In this document: positions 60,664-64,000 of the stretch, piece after piece | Layout: each line of letters begins with the position of its first letter | Numbering within the stretch: the first letter of the stretch is position 1 | NCBI GenBank assembly: GCA_964437365.1 | Contig: CAYTGM010000001.1 | Location: forward strand, 496,001 to 560,000 | Reading direction: 5' to 3' | Source: CAYTGM01 sp964437365 | GTDB taxonomy: Bacteria > Sumerlaeota > Sumerlaeia > SLMS01 | DNA: 64,000 nt | Translations under genes and position numbers: made by a program | The notes under the pieces: model-generated | The model's database searches: none | The model's input: the letters and a program-made list of their open reading frames with translations, nothing else | What the model was told of the DNA's origin: nothing

Positions 60664-61854
60664 TCAGCTGTAGATGAACTCGTCCAACTTGCGGCGAAGT
60701 CGCGTCTTGAAATCAGAATCGATGCTATGACCCATATTCACACAGTGTGTGCAGGAGCAGCGCGATTCGCGGATCCACTTGCGCTGATCAACGGCGCGAG
60801 GTCCAAGCCAGAGTTTGTTCCAGTCAAGTCCCTCTTTGCGCAGATCACCTATAATATCCAACAGTTCACACATACGGACGCGACCGTCAGGTTCAATGAC
60901 GGCAAGCCCCGTCCCTGCCTGACATGTCGTTGGTATTTTACCCTCTGACAGGTGCTGTTTTTGGAAACGGTAAACGTTTCTGATGTAGCTCAGCCAGGAT
61001 GCGCGATACTCCGGAAAGCGACGCTGATACAGCTTTTCATTCATTTCGATGGACATCTTCACCACACGATCAAATTGCTCCAGTGTGGGGGGAAGAAGCG
61101 TTTCGTCTTTTGGGTTCCCGCGAAGAGCTTCGAACATCATGCCGTCGACCTCTTCATTGGCAAACATCAAGTTCGAGAGTTCTTCAATTTCCGAGAGGTT
61201 CTGGTTATTAATACAGGTTAGGGTCATAATACGAAGCTTCGGCATGGGGCCTTCACCACGCTTTGCCTTTTCCGTGCGAACCCGGCGAAGCTCGGCAATG
61301 CGCTTCATCGTCTCCATAGACTTATCCCAGTTCCCCGGGACGCCACGAATGCGGTTATGGGTTTCGGGCAAGCCGTCCAAAGAAAAGCCAACGGTAAACA
61401 GAACATCGGGAATTTCGTCGAGGATACGGCCAACAACCTCTTCTACGCGCTTGGGAAGCAGCCCGTTTGTCGGCATATCGATGGAGATAATTCCGTTATT
61501 CTTGGCGAAGGTCTTAGCGATCTCGACGATCTCTTTGCGCATCACCGGCTCTCCGCCGCTGAACAGCAGGTGGTTGAAGCGCGGCATCGTTTGAGTAAGC
61601 TGCTCGAGCTCGTCCAGTGTTAAGGCCTTCTCATCGGCATCGTTCAAACTCTTCCAGTAAAAACAGGTTTCACAGCGGGCATTGCAGCGCGTGGTAGTGA
61701 AGTAGGTCACAACGCTGAGTTTGTCGATGAGATCGGGTGATGCATCGGGATCGGGGGAAGAAGGCTGGTTGAGTGCGAGCAAGAGTTGGAAATCCTCCAG
61801 ATGGGTTCCGTCAAGATTGGGCCTACCGTGTGGGGAGAGGCTAAACTTGGTCAA
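60664..61854 (-). CDS. Radical SAM enzyme with SPASM-like C-terminal cysteines
   Basis: A 396-aa radical SAM protein. The cluster motif is C57-x3-C61-x2-C64 (CNARCETC), preceded by TYFTTTR. HLLFSGGEPVMRKE is the SAM-binding GGEP motif, and FSLDGLPETHNRIRGVPGNW matches the later core. The C-terminal region holds CQAGTGLAVIEPDGRVRMCE and CSCTHC, an extra cluster of the SPASM/twitch type. Such enzymes often modify peptides or make cofactors; no precursor peptide gene is evident nearby. The gene is the most upstream of the minus-strand block and has a 169-base gap before the next gene. Confidence 0.85.
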   Translation of the reverse strand: MTKFSLSPHGRPNLDGTHLEDFQLLLALNQPSSPDPDASPDLIDKLSVVTYFTTTRCNARCETCFYWKSLNDADEKALTLDELEQLTQTMPRFNHLLFSGGEPVMRKEIVEIAKTFAKNNGIISIDMPTNGLLPKRVEEVVGRILDEIPDVLFTVGFSLDGLPETHNRIRGVPGNWDKSMETMKRIAELRRVRTEKAKRGEGPMPKLRIMTLTCINNQNLSEIEELSNLMFANEEVDGMMFEALRGNPKDETLLPPTLEQFDRVVKMSIEMNEKLYQRRFPEYRASWLSYIRNVYRFQKQHLSEGKIPTTCQAGTGLAVIEPDGRVRMCELLDIIGDLRKEGLDWNKLWLGPRAVDQRKWIRESRCSCTHCVNMGHSIDSDFKTRLRRKLDEFIYS

Positions 61855-61988
61855 TCTTTAACCGTGTGTTGGCGAGTTCAGCCAACATCTCCTGGTTTGA
61901 ACGAGAGGGCCACGAATTGTGCCAGCGGGGCCTTGAGGTCGATAGAGTGGATGCCTCGGCGATGCTGGACCTATCTTGGTGCGATCGC

Positions 61989-62032
61989 CATCGGACCTGC
62001 ATCGCTCCGACATCGCTCCGGCATCGAACCTG
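61989..62032. repeat. Four tandem 11-bp repeats
   Basis: CATCGGACCTG, CATCGCTCCGA, CATCGCTCCGG and CATCGAACCTG follow each other without spacers. All share CATCG-N2-CC. An 11-base period places each copy on about the same face of the helix. They lie about 135 bases upstream of the radical SAM start, which reads the other way. Confidence 0.75.
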
Positions 62033-62268
62033 GTGGGAGAACCATAAAAATGAATCCTGAAGGATGAGGAAAAAAGTTTTGTCCTGGCACTGCATCGTTG
62101 TCGTTGAACGTTGTCGTCCTACTTGTCGGCCGTTTTCTGGTTCCGCTCGGGAGGAACGAAATACAAGGAGGGGGACTAGCCATTGTAAGTTTATTCGCTA
62201 CCTTTCGCAGATTCAACGCGAGCAGGCCTCTGTCCCTAAATTGAGGGAGTTGGAAAGAACAACGGGTA

Positions 62269-62364
62269 GGTTGAATTTAAGGGGTTTGGGCAATTTGGGA
62301 AGTGATTCTCTTTCCACCAGGAATCTGTCCCGAATGGGAAGGCGATTGACCCCTCAATTCAACC
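62269..62364. repeat. Imperfect inverted repeat
   Basis: GGTTGAATTTAAGGGGT (62269-62285) and ACCCCTCAATTCAACC (62349-62364) are complementary except for one mismatch and one bulge, around 63 bases that include GGAATCTGTCCC. Such sequences are seen around REP-type transposase loci, but no transposase is present. Confidence 0.55.
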
Positions 62365-62433
62365 CCAAGAGATTCGCTAAGTATACTTACTAAGCAAAAA
62401 TAGATGATTCATGAATAGGAGAGGATCCGGCAG

Positions 62434-64000
62434 GTGTCCCATAACAAAATATTCTCTTTCATTATAACCATCTTAGTTATTTTAAGCACGAGGTATCTCT
62501 CAGCAGAAATAGGTCGAGAATGGCGCTACATAGAGTATGCTCATGCAGATGAGGCATTCAACATTCCCAATATACCATGGGAGAGTACTTTAATTGAGTT
62601 TAAAGGAAAGCTTTGGCGGATCGGAGGAGTTTCACCAACGCTTATAGATCACATGTACAATGACTTCATGTATACGGAAGATGGCAAAACTTGGTTTCAG
62701 GAGTTTCCAGACGAAACAACAGTATGCAGGTATAAACCTATTGTAGCTGTTTTCAAGGATAAGCTCTGTATTATCGGAGGAGACGATCATCATGGAGTCG
62801 GATACAAAGATATCTGGGTATCGGAAGACGCTCGCACCTGGGAGCTAGCTGCTGACAGCATTCCATTCGAGGTTAACGTATCCAGAGATATAGAGGCCAT
62901 TGAATGCAATGGTGAGCTATTCATTTTTGGACTGGATCCGAATAGCTCTACGAGTTGGAAAACCGGCGATCTAAAAAACTGGATCAAATTGGAGACAAAC
63001 ATTCCAATATATACTGGCGGGCCTCAATCAAATCGGGTTTTTAAATATAAAGAAAAGCTTCATGTCTTCAATAAGGAGACAGTCGGAGATAGCAGTATAT
63101 CAAGACTTTGGTCTTCGTCGAATGGCTCCCAATGGAACATGACCGGTACTGAAGTCGGAATGACAAATGGACACTATTTTCCCTGGATCAAGGGAGATCA
63201 GGTTATTATCTTTGAAGATAATACGTGGGTTTCTGATGATGGCGTAGAGTTCAAGAGAATTGATAAAGACTACACTATACCTGAATGGTGGAAAGGTATC
63301 GGTATCAATGGGGAATACTTCTTTTTCCGCTCTCTAAACGCAGCAATGTCAAGTCAGTATATACTAGATACAGGGGTGAAGTCGAGCGATGGGAGTCGTC
63401 TCGAGAGAATGTCCGTGCCGCAATCTTTCCCTCCATCTTACTGGCACCGTTCCATCAGCTACTCTGGGAATTTGATCACTTTGGGGGGAGAAAATCTTTC
63501 CTCTTTAGACTCCTCGGGAAATCGTTACCAGACGGTCAGCATCAAGAATGAAGAAGGAACCTGGACAGAACCGGTCCTTGAAGACAATGTTGGGTTTTCG
63601 GGGAGGCTTTCTCTTGTGGAGTTTCAGGGGAAGTTGTGGGTAATTGGTCGCAATGAATTTCCTGATGACGAGAATCCAGAACCCGGTGTCTGGAGTTCTG
63701 AGGACGGCATTTCATGGATAAAGATTGAAGCTGAAAATGCCCCTTCGAATCGTCATTCTCATAGTAGCTTCGTTTTCGATGAATCTATGTGGATCGTTGG
63801 CGGGAGAGTTTGGGACGAACAACAAGAAGGGTACATTAAATCAAATGATGTATGGCGGACTGTAGACGGTCTAAACTGGGAAAAATTGCAAGATGTAGTT
63901 GGTTTGCCAAATCTATCAGGTCACGAGACCGTTGTCTTTAATGACGAATTGTGGACCTTTGGTTTAGCAAGAAATTCAGCTTCCAAAGCAAACTTCTATC
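62434..64000 (+). CDS. Secreted Asp-box (BNR)/Kelch-like beta-propeller protein, 3' partial
   Basis: The frame opens at GTG 62434, about ten bases after AGGAGAGG, and stays open for 522 codons to the window end. The first residues, MSHNKIFSFIITILVILSTR, form a signal peptide cleaved near LSA-E. The body repeats two elements. Kelch-like strands are FKGKLWRIGG, FKDKLCIIGG, FQGKLWVIGR and FDESMWIVGG. Asp-box turns of the form S/T-x-D-G-x-x-W include TEDGKTWF, SEDARTWE, SEDGISWI and TVDGLNWE. This is a beta-propeller of the sialidase-like superfamily fold; I see no catalytic arginine triad, so enzymatic activity is not claimed. It is probably exported or on the surface. The C-terminus lies beyond the window. 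Confidence 0.8.
   Translation, partial: MSHNKIFSFIITILVILSTRYLSAEIGREWRYIEYAHADEAFNIPNIPWESTLIEFKGKLWRIGGVSPTLIDHMYNDFMYTEDGKTWFQEFPDETTVCRYKPIVAVFKDKLCIIGGDDHHGVGYKDIWVSEDARTWELAADSIPFEVNVSRDIEAIECNGELFIFGLDPNSSTSWKTGDLKNWIKLETNIPIYTGGPQSNRVFKYKEKLHVFNKETVGDSSISRLWSSSNGSQWNMTGTEVGMTNGHYFPWIKGDQVIIFEDNTWVSDDGVEFKRIDKDYTIPEWWKGIGINGEYFFFRSLNAAMSSQYILDTGVKSSDGSRLERMSVPQSFPPSYWHRSISYSGNLITLGGENLSSLDSSGNRYQTVSIKNEEGTWTEPVLEDNVGFSGRLSLVEFQGKLWVIGRNEFPDDENPEPGVWSSEDGISWIKIEAENAPSNRHSHSSFVFDESMWIVGGRVWDEQQEGYIKSNDVWRTVDGLNWEKLQDVVGLPNLSGHETVVFNDELWTFGLARNSASKANFY

Larger units (their letters stand above)
61855..62433. other. Intergenic region with tandem and inverted repeats
   Basis: A 579-base stretch without a convincing gene. 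Short open frames in it (for example 62064-62393 plus) have erratic composition and no family resemblance. It holds four copies of an 11-base unit at 61989-62032 and an imperfect inverted repeat at 62269-62364. Motifs of the type CTGTCCC-N-AA occur at about 62230 and 62325. The ribosome-binding site AGGAGAGG for the next gene is near 62417. Confidence 0.5.

Noticed and set aside
62064..62393. 109-codon frame in the repeat-rich intergenic region
   Set aside because: It covers the inverted repeat, is Arg/Ser-rich and has no start context. I treat it as non-coding.
1..64000. tRNA or rRNA genes, CRISPR arrays, prophage or conjugative modules
   Set aside because: I found no tRNA T-loop signature in the gaps, no spaced direct-repeat array and no integrase, transposase, phage or relaxase genes.

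Overview
The window reads as a contiguous stretch of a bacterial chromosome of intermediate G+C with dense, mostly canonical genes. I see no tRNA, rRNA, CRISPR array, prophage or intact insertion sequence. The gene content suggests a salt-adapted, probably marine, respiring Gram-negative. It has complex I genes, ectoine and hydroxyectoine synthesis plus uptake, c-di-AMP synthase with a YbbR partner, several lipoproteins, a DUF1343 (NamZ-type) muramidase, and large secreted WD40, FG-GAP and Asp-box proteins. This combination is compatible with Verrucomicrobiota (Opitutae-like) or a relative in the PVC group. That placement is an inference from gene content, not a phylogeny.

Layout. 1-3.3 kb: 3' part of purK, a CPA2 cation/proton antiporter, and a small DUF202 membrane protein on the minus strand. 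3.5-15.8 kb: a partial complex I operon in the order nuoG-H-I-J-K-N-(unknown 115-aa gene)-L-M, closed by a strong terminator; nuoA-F are not here. 15.9-22.2 kb: a GT-C-like membrane protein, an aminotransferase, then cdaA-cdaR-pdxJ. 22.6-32.7 kb: a WD40 protein, rarD (minus), a PAS histidine kinase overlapping a second GT-C-like gene, a truncated gene remnant, and the 846-aa secreted FG-GAP protein that the remnant resembles. 32.7-37.8 kb (minus): two GT4 glycosyltransferases, then marR-leuC-leuD read from a promoter with a MarR-type palindrome.

38.0-45.3 kb is the least familiar part. It holds a membrane-anchored protein of unknown function, a secreted Gly/Pro-rich protein, a tail-anchored helical protein, a giant lipoprotein built of about twelve helical repeats of about 72 residues, a 48-aa single-pass membrane peptide, and a soluble paralogue of the tail-anchored protein. 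This is my candidate for an undescribed envelope-associated system.

45.5-53.2 kb: an osmoprotection island with regulator, ectA-B-C-D, a MarC-family protein and ehuB-C-D-A, so synthesis, hydroxylation and import of ectoines lie together. 53.3-61.9 kb (minus): an NlpC/P60-like lipoprotein (DUF1460), a DUF1343 lipoprotein, a TPR protein, a WecA-type phosphosugar transferase, a protein with a Pro/Tyr/Gln-rich low-complexity centre, and a radical SAM enzyme. 61.9-64.0 kb: a non-coding stretch with short tandem and inverted repeats, then a secreted Asp-box/Kelch-like gene that runs off the window end.
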